A stretch of 13,196 nucleotides of DNA from Pseudomonadota bacterium (lineage in GTDB: Bacteria; Pseudomonadota; Gammaproteobacteria; Pseudomonadales; Oleiphilaceae): NCBI GenBank assembly GCA_023430625.1, contig JAEZAA010000045.1, positions 1 through 13,196 of the forward strand, given 5' to 3'. Shown here piece after piece: positions 7,275 through 13,196 of this stretch (its first letter is position 1; each line of letters begins with the position of its first letter). The notes beneath the pieces are model-generated. The model was given only the letters and a program-made list of their open reading frames with translations, was not told the DNA's origin and ran no database searches. Made by a program: the position numbers and the translations under genes.

Positions 7275-8621
7275 ATGTCCTTTTCTGCCCTCGGCTTGTC
7301 CGAAGCAATTGTTCGTGCCGTGTCTGAACTCGGCTACACCCAACCCACCCCTATTCAGCAGCAGGCCATTCCCGCCGTGCTCCAGGGTGGCGATTTATTG
7401 GCTGGCGCCCAAACCGGCACCGGCAAAACCGCTGGCTTTACCCTGCCACTGCTGGAGCGTCTCTCCAGCACGCCCGTCAGCGGCGGACGTACCCCCGTGC
7501 GTGCCCTGGTCCTGACCCCCACCCGTGAACTGGCGGCGCAGGTCGAAGACAGCGTGCGCACCTACGGCAAATACCTGAAACTGCAATCCACCACCATCTT
7601 CGGTGGCGTGGGCATCAACCCGCAGATCAAGCGTCTGCGTAGCGGCGTCGACATTCTGGTGGCGACCCCTGGACGCCTGTTGGATCACGTAAAAATGCGC
7701 ACCGTCGATCTGTCCAAGGTCGAAATCCTGGTGCTGGATGAAGCCGACCGCATGCTCGACATGGGCTTTATTCACGATATCCGCAAGATCCTGAATTTAT
7801 TGCCCAAAAAACGGCAAAATCTGCTGTTTTCCGCGACGTTCTCCGACGAGATCAAGACGCTGGCGGACTCCCTGCTGAACAATCCGGCGCTGATCGAAGT
7901 GGCGCGTCGCAACACCACCGCCGAAACCATCAGCCAAAAGGTTTATCTGGTGGACCGCGAGAAAAAGCGCCACCTGCTGGCACAGCTCATCCGCGAGCAG
8001 AACTGGCACCAGGTGCTGGTGTTTACCCGCACCAAACATGCCGCCAACCGCCTGGCGGAGCAGTTGAGCAAGGAAGAGATTCCGGCCATGGCCATTCATG
8101 GCGGCAAAAGCCAGGGCGCCCGTACCCAGGCCCTGAGCCAGTTCAAGAACGGTCGCCTGCAAGTGTTGGTCGCCACCGACATCGCCGCCCGCGGCATCGA
8201 CATCGACGAGTTGCCGCACGTGGTCAACTTCGAGCTGCCCAACGTACCGGAAGACTACGTGCACCGCATCGGCCGCACCGGCCGCGCTGGTTCCGAGGGT
8301 GAAGCCTGTTCGCTGGTCTGCGTTGACGAGCACAAGCTGCTGAAGGACATCGAGCGCCTGATCAAGCGCCCAATCGAGAAGGAAGTGGTGCCTGGCTTCG
8401 AGCCCGACCTCAACGCCAAGCCCGAGCCGATCCAGAATGGCCGCAACGGCCGTCAGGGTGGCGCGCGCAATGGCGGCGGTGGCGGCAATGGCCAGCGTTC
8501 GTTCCGTGGCACGCCTTCTGGCAACAGCCGCAGTGGCAACACTGGCAATCGCAATGGCCCCAGCCGTTCCAACGGTGGCGGTAACGGCAATCGCCGCCCG
8601 CAGGCTGCGCGTACGGCGTAA
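7275..8621 (+). CDS. rhlE: ATP-dependent DEAD-box RNA helicase, RhlE type
   Basis: A 448-residue cytoplasmic RNA helicase used in RNA remodelling, ribosome assembly and mRNA decay. All DEAD-box motifs are present: Q motif GYTQPTPIQQQ, motif I AQTGTGKT (45-52), Ia PTRELAAQ, Ib TPGR, motif II DEAD (155-158), motif III SAT (186-188), motif V ATDIAARGIDI and motif VI HRIGRTGR (330-337). The MSFSALGLS N-terminus and sequence around the motifs are RhlE-like rather than DbpA, SrmB or CsdA. From about residue 385 the tail is a low-complexity Gly/Asn/Arg stretch (GGGGGNGQRSFRG, NSRSGNTGNRNG), a nonspecific RNA-binding extension of a kind common in this subfamily. The ATG at 7275 is preferred over that at 7251, since CGGAG precedes it by four bases and the family starts there. 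Confidence 0.94.
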   Translation: MSFSALGLSEAIVRAVSELGYTQPTPIQQQAIPAVLQGGDLLAGAQTGTGKTAGFTLPLLERLSSTPVSGGRTPVRALVLTPTRELAAQVEDSVRTYGKYLKLQSTTIFGGVGINPQIKRLRSGVDILVATPGRLLDHVKMRTVDLSKVEILVLDEADRMLDMGFIHDIRKILNLLPKKRQNLLFSATFSDEIKTLADSLLNNPALIEVARRNTTAETISQKVYLVDREKKRHLLAQLIREQNWHQVLVFTRTKHAANRLAEQLSKEEIPAMAIHGGKSQGARTQALSQFKNGRLQVLVATDIAARGIDIDELPHVVNFELPNVPEDYVHRIGRTGRAGSEGEACSLVCVDEHKLLKDIERLIKRPIEKEVVPGFEPDLNAKPEPIQNGRNGRQGGARNGGGGGNGQRSFRGTPSGNSRSGNTGNRNGPSRSNGGGNGNRRPQAARTA

Positions 8622-8634
8622 GCTGGCACGTTCT

Positions 8635-8650
8635 CCCCCTGCCAAGGGGG
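8635..8650 (+). terminator. Terminator-like hairpin after rhlE
   Basis: CCCCCT (8635-8640) and AGGGGG (8645-8650) make a GC-rich 6-base stem with loop GCCA, 14 bases after the rhlE stop. Only a short T pair follows, so termination strength is uncertain. Confidence 0.5.
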
Positions 8651-8656
8651 TTGATG

Positions 8657-8685
8657 GGTAGCGCCGGCCACAGGTCGGCGCTACC
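8657..8685. repeat. REP-like extragenic palindrome with GTAG/CTAC ends
   Basis: GGTAGCGCCG (8657-8666) and CGGCGCTACC (8676-8685) form a perfect 10-base stem around the loop GCCACAGGT. The size, the GC-rich arms, the intergenic site just after a gene and the GTAG tetranucleotide at the stem base fit repetitive extragenic palindromes mobilised by RAYT (TnpA-REP) transposases in Pseudomonas and Stenotrophomonas. Only one copy lies in this window, so repetitiveness is unproven. It could also act as a second part of the rhlE terminator. Confidence 0.55.
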
Positions 8686-8799
8686 TGGCAGACACCCGCT
8701 CTCTTCTCCGCAACCCAATGCTCCCCTTCTGTCCCAACCCCTTCATCCCTTTACACATCCAGCTTTAACCACTGACGCCCTTTATAACCACCTTGATGA
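8686..8799. other. Non-coding stretch between REP-like palindrome and GNAT remnant
   Basis: Pyrimidine-rich, lower-GC DNA with stops in the frame leading into the GNAT remnant (TGA at 8797-8799). I see no recognisable N-terminal half of an acetyltransferase here, so the upstream part of that gene appears to be deleted rather than merely frameshifted. Confidence 0.4.
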
Positions 8800-9081
8800 C
8801 TGCTATCGCAAACACTGCCCCTGTCCATTCATACCTTGCAGCAGATTGATGAAATAAAGTGGTGCAACGTTGAAGGATGCGAAGACATTTCAGGAGGTGT
8901 AGTTGCCCCTGCTAAATCGAAGGGATATAGGCGGTTGTTCCTCATAGCTATTCAAGGGGCATCCTCCTTCTGGGAGCACCACGGATTTGAGGCTGTACAG
9001 GTTAATGAGAAATTAAAACGTCGCCTGTCAGCCTATGGTGAAGGCGCGACATATATGGCGAGAGTCTGTGAAGAGGTATAA
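8800..9081 (+). pseudogene. C-terminal remnant of a GNAT-family N-acetyltransferase
   Basis: The frame encodes the last part of a GNAT acetyltransferase: GYRRLFLIAIQGASSFWEHHGFEAV followed by KLKRRLSAYGEGATYMAR. This matches the final beta strands and helix of the fold (the xxLxAVQGAxxFWxxxGF block and the YGxGAxYM tail), but the acetyl-CoA pyrophosphate loop (R/QxxGxG/A) and everything before it are missing. The segment between 8800 and about 8905 resembles no GNAT region strongly. The only start in frame is a TTG at 8836 without a ribosome site, so I call it broken rather than a small gene. Sampled GC is about 48%, well below the flanking genes, suggesting acquired DNA. Its stop codon lies inside the left core of the attC-like palindrome, as in integron cassettes. 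Confidence 0.55.
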
Positions 9082-9153
9082 CCAAGGCATGCACCGGATG
9101 CCAAAACCTCCGCTTTGCTGCGGTTTTGTCAACGGTGATGGCGGGCGTTACGC
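9076..9153 (+). repeat. Candidate integron attC recombination site
   Basis: A 78-base imperfect palindrome with attC layout. The left core is GTATAAC (9076-9082; consensus RYYYAAC, one mismatch) and the right core GTTACGC (9147-9153; consensus GTTRRRY, one mismatch), pairing as TAAC/GTTA. Inside, AT-G-CACCG (9089-9096) pairs with CGGTGAT (9133-9139), leaving one unpaired base (9091) in the left arm, the extrahelical-base asymmetry typical of attC. An asymmetric spacer follows, then CAAAACC (9102-9108) pairs with GGTTTTG (9122-9128) around a central loop. The GNAT stop codon falls in the left core. A simpler alternative is a bidirectional terminator formed by the inner arm, but that would not explain the outer arms and cores. 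Confidence 0.6.
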
Positions 9154-9549
9154 ACCACCAAAAACAGCACGTAACCCCATGTGCCTCACAAACGGCTGAA
9201 AGTCCTTATCCGCGAATAGCAGCAAATGTCCGTGCTCAATACAAAATGTGGCAATGATCACGTCGGCGGTTTTCCTGATCGTGATGCCTTTCTTTCGCAA
9301 TGCGCGGTAGTTGTTGGCCGATTTAAGTGCCATGTCTTGGCCAAGCATTGCGAACACCGAGCAGGACATTAGCAACCTACGAGCCGTCTCGTAATCAAGG
9401 TCTGAGCGGAACCCCTGCAGAACTTCCGTTAGAATCAGGTCTCCAATTCCCAATGGTTCCACGCCCAACAGTGAATCAAGCTTTTCTGCTTCGGGGGTTT
9501 GTTCGCCGTTGAAATAGTCAATCCAAACACTGGAGTCTACGAGAATCAT
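9148..9549 (-). CDS. vapC: VapC-type PIN-domain toxin (ribonuclease)
   Basis: A 133-residue type II toxin, a Mg2+-dependent PIN-domain endoribonuclease; family members cleave tRNA or rRNA. The acidic active-site residues are all visible: D5 in MILVDSSVW, E42 in ILTEVLQG, D96 in RKTADVIIATFC and D114 (with D116) in LFADKDF. Length is normal for VapC, so the toxin looks intact. Its ATG overlaps the antitoxin stop (ATGA, 9546-9549), giving translational coupling. The TAA stop coincides with the GTTA of the attC-like right core, so the gene runs against the orientation of the candidate cassette. Sampled GC is near 52%, lower than neighbours. The RNA target is unknown. Confidence 0.93.
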   Translation of the reverse strand: MILVDSSVWIDYFNGEQTPEAEKLDSLLGVEPLGIGDLILTEVLQGFRSDLDYETARRLLMSCSVFAMLGQDMALKSANNYRALRKKGITIRKTADVIIATFCIEHGHLLLFADKDFQPFVRHMGLRAVFGGA

Positions 9550-9740
9550 CCGTTGTGTCTCATATCCTCAAGGCTACCTTCCCACTTCAGCTTGCCCCGA
9601 AATGCTTTTATCGTTTCCTGCTGTTTCAGCCGAATCAGCGTTTTAAGACCCAGCTCCACGGCTTCCTTCTTGGTTTTCACGCCAGTCACTTTTAGGGCTT
9701 CATCCATGAGTTCATCATCAATGACTATGTTGGTTCGCAT
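9546..9740 (-). CDS. vapB: VapB-type antitoxin
   Basis: A 64-residue antitoxin that should bind and block the adjacent VapC and repress the operon. The N-terminus MRTNIVIDDELMDEALKVTG is the ribbon-helix-helix DNA-binding part of the VapB/DUF2191 family, followed by KTKKEAVELGLKTLIRLKQQE, and a C-terminal tail (RGKLKWEGSLEDMR) that normally wraps the toxin. CTGGAG lies six bases before the ATG. It is first in the operon, as usual for vapBC, and overlaps vapC by four bases. The pair is complete and probably active. Confidence 0.93.
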   Translation of the reverse strand: MRTNIVIDDELMDEALKVTGVKTKKEAVELGLKTLIRLKQQETIKAFRGKLKWEGSLEDMRHNG

Positions 9741-9752
9741 GGCTGGCTCCAG

Positions 9753-9780
9753 TGTGTATATCTTTCAAAAATAATACACA
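9753..9780 (-). promoter_or_regulatory. vapBC operator/promoter (inverted repeat)
   Basis: TGTGTAT (9753-9759) and ATACACA (9774-9780) are perfect inverted half-sites with centres 21 bases apart, two helical turns, ending 12 bases upstream of the vapB ATG. On the minus strand a -10-like TATTAT overlaps the distal half-site. This is the expected layout for VapB-VapC autorepression. The -35 region is weak by eye. Confidence 0.6.
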
Positions 9781-9809
9781 ATGTACGCTTATCTAGGCTG
9801 TCGTGCAAC

Positions 9810-9881
9810 GGCACATAGCCAAGCCATCAAACCGACGTGTGCCGCAGGGCGGCCATGCGGTTTATGGCAAGCGGTATGGCC
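9810..9881. repeat. Second, degenerate attC-like palindrome
   Basis: GCCATCAAACCG (9823-9834) pairs with CGGTTTATGGC (9858-9868), leaving a single unpaired C (9828) in the left arm exactly as in the TTCAA/TTAA asymmetry of classical attC sites. Farther out, GGC-A-CATA (9810-9817) pairs with TATGGCC (9875-9881) across an asymmetric internal loop. The centre holds a further small stem GCCGC/GCGGC (9841-9845/9849-9853). The right core GTATGGC fits GTTRRRY poorly (5 of 7) and no good RYYYAAC is present, so it may be a decayed attC or an unrelated structure, for instance the terminator of the ABC-exporter transcript. Confidence 0.35.
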
Positions 9882-9908
9882 TTAGCAGAGTTGCCTAATG
9901 GAAAGCTG

Positions 9909-11723
9909 CTAGCGGTCGATGGACTCATCCCCCACCTCCCGCTGCTCCTGCTGCAACCGCCACAGATTCGCATACACTCCGTCCTGCGCCAATAAACTCC
10001 GATGATCGCCCTGCTCCACCACACGCCCTTCATGCATCACCACAATCTGGTCCGCATCAACGATGGTCGAGAGCCGGTGGGCGATGACCAGGCTGGTCTG
10101 CCCTCGGGCGACTTCTGCCAGCGCGGTCAGGATGCTGCGCTCGGACTTGCTGTCCAGGGATGAGGTGGCTTCGTCGAACACCAAAATGGCTGGCCGCTTC
10201 AGCATGGCCCGCGCAATGGCTACCCGCTGTTTCTCGCCGCCACTGAGTTTGAGGCCGCGCTCGCCAACTACCGTGTCGAGCCCTTGGGGCAGACGACGGA
10301 TGAAGTCCTCCAAGTGCGCCAGCCGGATCGCCTGCCACAACTCGTCGTCACTCGCGTCAACGCAGCCGTAACGAATGTTTTCCGCGAGGCTTGCGTTAAA
10401 CAGCACCGTGTCCTGGGGCACGATGCCGATGGCCTGGCGCAGGGACTGCTGGGTCACCGTCCGCAGGTCCTGGCCGTCGATCAGCACGGTGCCTTCGGCG
10501 GGATCGTAGAAACGAAACAGCAGCTTCACCAGGGTCGATTTACCCGCGCCGCTGCTCCCCACCACCGCAACCTTCTGCCGCGGCCGGACCCGAAAACTCA
10601 CCTCGTGCAGAATGGGCCGTTCGGCACTGTAGCGAAAGCTGACCTGGCGGAATTCGATCTCACCATGGCTGACCTGTAGCTCCCGGGCCTCGGGCGCGTC
10701 CTGAACTTTGGGGGTTTGGTCGAGCAGGCCGAACATGCGCTCGATGTTGGCCATGGAGCCTTTCATCTCCCGGTAAACGAACCCCAGCACATTGAGCGGC
10801 ATGAACAGTTGCATCATGAAGGCATTGATAAGGACGAAATCGCCCAAGGTCATGGCTCCCTCGCTGACCCGCACCGCCGCCAGGATCATCATGGCGGTCA
10901 TGGCCAGGGCAATGATCAGGGCCTGGCCCGCGTTCAACGCAAACAGGGACAGCCGGTTCATGCGCCGGGCCTGCTCCCATTGGGCCAGATCCTCGTCGTA
11001 ACGGCGGGCCTCGAACTCTTCATTGGTAAAGTACTTCTCCGTCTCGTAGTTCAGCAGGCTGTCGATGGCCCGCGAGTTACTCTCCGAGTCGGCTTTGTTG
11101 GCAGCCCGCACGTAGCCCGTGCGCCAGTCGGTGGCAACGAAGGAGAACACCACGTACAACACCACCGCCACCAGGGTGATCAGGGCAAACCAGACCGAGT
11201 AGTTCCACAGCAAAATGCCGACCACCATGGCGATCTCGAACAGGGTCGGGACGATGTTGAATACCATGAAGCGCAGAATGAAGCTGACCCCGGTCACGCC
11301 CCGCTCGATGTCGCGCGCCAGGCCGCCGGTGCTGCGGTTGAGATGGAATTCCAGATCCAGCCGATGGAGATGGCGGAACACCTCAAGCCCGATCCGGCGC
11401 ATGGCGCGCTCGGTGACGCGGCCGAACAGGGTGTCGCGGATCTCCCCGAACAGGACGTTGGCCAGGCGCACTGCACCGTAGGCCAGCAACAGCCCCAGGG
11501 GAATGCTGGCCACGGCGGGCAGCGCCTGGGCCTGATCCAGATCATCCACGATGTACTTGAGGACAAACGGCAGTCCGACGCTGGCCAGTTTGGCGCCGAT
11601 CAGGCACAGCATCGCCAGCACGATGCGGGTCTTGTACTCCAGCAGATAAGGCCACAACGACCTTAAGCGGGCCCAGCTGAGTTCACCCGTTTCCACATCG
11701 TAGGTTGCGCGTTTCGACTTCAT
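9909..11723 (-). CDS. ABC exporter, Atm1/ABCB7-like (fused permease and ATPase)
   Basis: A 604-residue half-transporter that should work as an inner-membrane homodimer. Residues about 30-340 are the six-helix exporter membrane domain; STGGLARDIERG (131-142) and AIDSLLNYETEKYFTNE (219-235) are characteristic of the Atm1/HMT1 branch, which exports glutathione-linked or metal/persulfide conjugates. The ATPase domain has Walker A GSSGAGKST (389-397), Q-loop Q437, signature LSGGEKQ (493-499), Walker B ILVFDE (513-518), SLD (522-524) and the switch histidine H549. The start is supported by GAGG about nine bases upstream. A lipid-A flippase (MsbA) is less likely because of the Atm1-specific NYETEKYF motif. 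Divergent from the thiolase gene; the actual substrate is unproven. Confidence 0.92.
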   Translation of the reverse strand: MKSKRATYDVETGELSWARLRSLWPYLLEYKTRIVLAMLCLIGAKLASVGLPFVLKYIVDDLDQAQALPAVASIPLGLLLAYGAVRLANVLFGEIRDTLFGRVTERAMRRIGLEVFRHLHRLDLEFHLNRSTGGLARDIERGVTGVSFILRFMVFNIVPTLFEIAMVVGILLWNYSVWFALITLVAVVLYVVFSFVATDWRTGYVRAANKADSESNSRAIDSLLNYETEKYFTNEEFEARRYDEDLAQWEQARRMNRLSLFALNAGQALIIALAMTAMMILAAVRVSEGAMTLGDFVLINAFMMQLFMPLNVLGFVYREMKGSMANIERMFGLLDQTPKVQDAPEARELQVSHGEIEFRQVSFRYSAERPILHEVSFRVRPRQKVAVVGSSGAGKSTLVKLLFRFYDPAEGTVLIDGQDLRTVTQQSLRQAIGIVPQDTVLFNASLAENIRYGCVDASDDELWQAIRLAHLEDFIRRLPQGLDTVVGERGLKLSGGEKQRVAIARAMLKRPAILVFDEATSSLDSKSERSILTALAEVARGQTSLVIAHRLSTIVDADQIVVMHEGRVVEQGDHRSLLAQDGVYANLWRLQQEQREVGDESIDR

Positions 11724-11786
11724 GCAGGACGCCTCGGGATACGGCCTCTGGAGAACGGCCGGGACAGCCGCCGGAAGGCGGATTTT

Positions 11787-11803
11787 AAACGAGGCGCTCG
11801 TTT
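11787..11803. promoter_or_regulatory. Inverted repeat, possible repressor operator
   Basis: AAACGAG (11787-11793) and CTCGTTT (11797-11803) form a perfect 7-3-7 palindrome in the 151-base region between the divergent ABC exporter and thiolase genes. A TATTAT (11821-11826) lies 17 bases downstream of the right half-site, so that half-site would cover the -35 position of a thiolase promoter. The form resembles TetR-family operators, which often control fatty-acid genes; the regulator is not in this window. Confidence 0.45.
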
Positions 11804-11874
11804 TATGCGCCGGGAGCGCGTATTATTTGCGCACTGTTTTCGACCTCGGACCTATCTAGAGAGGAATCCGCACC

Positions 11875-13059
11875 ATGCGTGAAGCTGTAATCGTCTCCAC
11901 TGCCCGTACCCCCATTGGCAAGGCCTACCGGGGCGCCCTGAACAACATCAAGTCACCGACGCTGGCAGCGCACGCCATCCGCCACGCGGTCGCACGGGCC
12001 GGCATTGAAGGCGCGGAAGTCGAAGACGTGGTACTGGGCGCGGTCCTCACCGCTGGCACCGCTGGCAACAACATTGCCCGCAACGCGGCCCTGACCGCAG
12101 GCCTGCCAGTGACTGCCGCCGGCCAGACCATTGACCGCCAGTGCGCGTCCGGCCTGATGGCCATTGCCACCGCTGCCAAGCAAATCATGGTAGACGGCAT
12201 GGACGTCGTGGTTGCCGGTGGCCAGGAAAACATTTCCGGCGTACAGAACCAGTACTACAAGTGGATCAGCGAAACCGTTGACCCCAACCTGATCGCCCAG
12301 GCCGAGCACGCCTACATGCCCATGCTGCAAACGGCCGAACTGGTGTCCCGTAAATACAAGGTAAGCCGCGAAGCCCAGGACGAATACGCCCTGAGCTCCC
12401 AGATGCGCACCGCCGCCGCCCAGGAAGCGGGCCGCTTCGACGCGGAAATCGTGCCCATCACGGCCACCCAAATGCTGGTGGACCGGGAAACCAAGGCCGT
12501 TTCCTACCGTGAAGTGACGCTTTCCAAGGACGAAGGCAACCGTCCCGAAACCACGCTGGAAAGCCTGCAGAGCCTCAAGCCTGTGATCGAAGGCGGCTTC
12601 ATCACCGCCGGCAACGCCAGCCAGCTGTCCGACGGCGCCTCTGCCTGTGTCCTGATGGATCGCAAGCTGGCCGAGCAACGCGGCCTGCAGCCGCTGGGCA
12701 TTTATCGTGGCATGGCGGTGGCCGGCAATGCGCCCGAGGAAATGGGTATCGGCCCGGTCTACGCCATTCCCAAGCTGCTCAAGCAGCATGGCCTGAGCGT
12801 CAACGACATCGGCCTGTGGGAGCTGAACGAAGCATTCGCGGTACAAGCTCTGTACTGCCGTGACCACCTGGGCATCGACCCGGACAGGTACAACGTCAAC
12901 GGCGGCGGCATCTCCATCGGCCACCCCTACGGCATGACCGGCGCCCGCCTGGTGGGCCACGCTCTGATCGAAGGCAAGCGCCGTGGCGTGAAATACGTGG
13001 TGGTCACCATGTGTATCGGTGGCGGCATGGGTGCGGCGGGTCTGTTCGAAGTCGCCTGA
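11875..13059 (+). CDS. Thiolase (acetyl-CoA C-acyltransferase family)
   Basis: A 394-residue cytoplasmic thiolase that cleaves or forms 3-ketoacyl-CoA using CoA. Catalytic residues are in place: the nucleophile C90 in DRQCASGL, NEAF (318-321), H350 in GISIGHP and C380 in CIGGGMGAAG. The length and the N-terminus (REAVIVSTARTPIGK) are typical of degradative or acetoacetyl-CoA thiolases. Two blocks deviate from the usual text: GGQENIS in place of GGMESMS (115-121) and GHPYGMTGAR in place of GHPxGxSGAR (349-358), suggesting a side branch, not FadA or PhaA proper. AGAGGA precedes the ATG. No partner fadB lies next to it; the gene seems to be transcribed alone, ending at strong hairpins. The chain-length preference is not predictable here. 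Confidence 0.93.
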   Translation: MREAVIVSTARTPIGKAYRGALNNIKSPTLAAHAIRHAVARAGIEGAEVEDVVLGAVLTAGTAGNNIARNAALTAGLPVTAAGQTIDRQCASGLMAIATAAKQIMVDGMDVVVAGGQENISGVQNQYYKWISETVDPNLIAQAEHAYMPMLQTAELVSRKYKVSREAQDEYALSSQMRTAAAQEAGRFDAEIVPITATQMLVDRETKAVSYREVTLSKDEGNRPETTLESLQSLKPVIEGGFITAGNASQLSDGASACVLMDRKLAEQRGLQPLGIYRGMAVAGNAPEEMGIGPVYAIPKLLKQHGLSVNDIGLWELNEAFAVQALYCRDHLGIDPDRYNVNGGGISIGHPYGMTGARLVGHALIEGKRRGVKYVVVTMCIGGGMGAAGLFEVA

Positions 13060-13071
13060 GGCACCTGTATC

Positions 13072-13095
13072 TCACCAGGGCATTGCGCCTGGTGA
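13072..13095 (+). terminator. First hairpin after the thiolase gene
   Basis: TCACCAGG (13072-13079) and CCTGGTGA (13088-13095) form a perfect 8-base stem with an 8-base loop, 12 bases after the stop. There is no T-run directly after it; it probably stabilises the mRNA end or assists the next hairpin. Confidence 0.5.
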
Positions 13096-13100
13096 CCGTC

Positions 13101-13134
13101 AATAAAAACGGGGGCTCAGGCCCCCGTTTTTATT
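13101..13134. terminator. Strong bidirectional intrinsic terminator
   Basis: AATAAAAACGGGGGC (13101-13115) and GCCCCCGTTTTTATT (13120-13134) are perfectly complementary over 15 bases with loop TCAG. The GC core with a T-run on either strand makes it a terminator for the thiolase and for a gene arriving from the right. Confidence 0.93.
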
Positions 13135-13158
13135 TCTACGCCTAGGCCCAAGACCGAA

Positions 13159-13196
13159 TCAGGCCGCACTCACATCCCGCTGCTCCAGCCCCAGAC
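13159..13196 (-). CDS. Possible C-terminus of a minus-strand gene, cut by the window edge
   Basis: Reading leftward from the window end, one frame gives LGLEQRDVSAA and then a TGA at 13159-13161, 25 bases before the bidirectional terminator. The placement suits the end of a convergent gene, but 11 residues allow no identification. Confidence 0.35.
   Translation of the reverse strand, partial: LGLEQRDVSAA

Noticed and set aside
9102..9128. Simple bidirectional terminator between the GNAT remnant and vapC
   Set aside because: The inner stem could terminate transcription, but the further paired arms and attC-like cores extend well beyond it, so it is treated as part of the larger palindrome.
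10716..11666. Long plus-strand open frame inside the ABC exporter gene
   Set aside because: His/Gln-rich shadow with no recognisable domain; the minus strand holds all ABC exporter motifs.
11953..12960. Long open frame antisense to the thiolase
   Set aside because: Low-complexity Gly/Val/Ala/His composition and no ribosome site; the plus strand carries an intact thiolase.
1..13196. CRISPR arrays, tRNA or rRNA genes, insertion sequences, phage genes, integrase
   Set aside because: Looked for on both strands; no spaced direct repeats, tRNA-like cloverleaf, transposase, IntI or phage protein was recognised.

Overview
The window reads as chromosomal DNA of a GC-rich gammaproteobacterium. Sampled coding stretches are near 62-63% GC. 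The gene set fits the marine, aerobic, lipid-using groups (Alcanivorax, Marinobacter, Halomonas or Pseudomonas relatives), but I cannot fix the genus from sequence alone. Most of it is ordinary housekeeping and accessory metabolism. I see no phage, insertion sequence, CRISPR array, tRNA or rRNA.

Left part (1-5946). A HAD-type phosphatase on the minus strand diverges from a plus-strand pair made of a sodium:neurotransmitter-symporter-family transporter and a class III CoA-transferase, 10 bases apart and behind a good extended -10 promoter. Next come a membrane site-2-type metalloprotease with CBS domains, which has its own -10 box, and a cytoplasmic BON-domain protein with a long charged, disordered N-terminus. 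The BON gene converges on an AI-2E/PerM-family membrane protein, with a small tandem repeat between the two.

Middle (6997-9908). An RhlE-type DEAD-box RNA helicase is followed by a terminator-like hairpin and a REP-type palindrome. Then comes a stretch of lower GC (about 48-52% in samples). It holds the C-terminal remnant of a GNAT acetyltransferase, a 78-base palindrome with the geometry of an integron attC site, a complete VapB/VapC toxin-antitoxin pair in reverse orientation with its operator, and a second, more degenerate attC-like palindrome. The likeliest reading is one or two old integron gene cassettes stranded without an integrase (a small CALIN). This is the most interesting part of the window.

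Right part (9909-13196). An Atm1/ABCB7-like ABC exporter on the minus strand diverges from a thiolase on the plus strand. Their shared intergenic region carries a 7-3-7 inverted repeat that looks like a repressor operator. The thiolase ends in two stacked hairpins, the second a very strong bidirectional terminator. The last bases probably hold the C-terminus of a further minus-strand gene.

Several starts were moved inward from the longest open frame because of clear ribosome binding sites (phosphatase, BON protein, RhlE).
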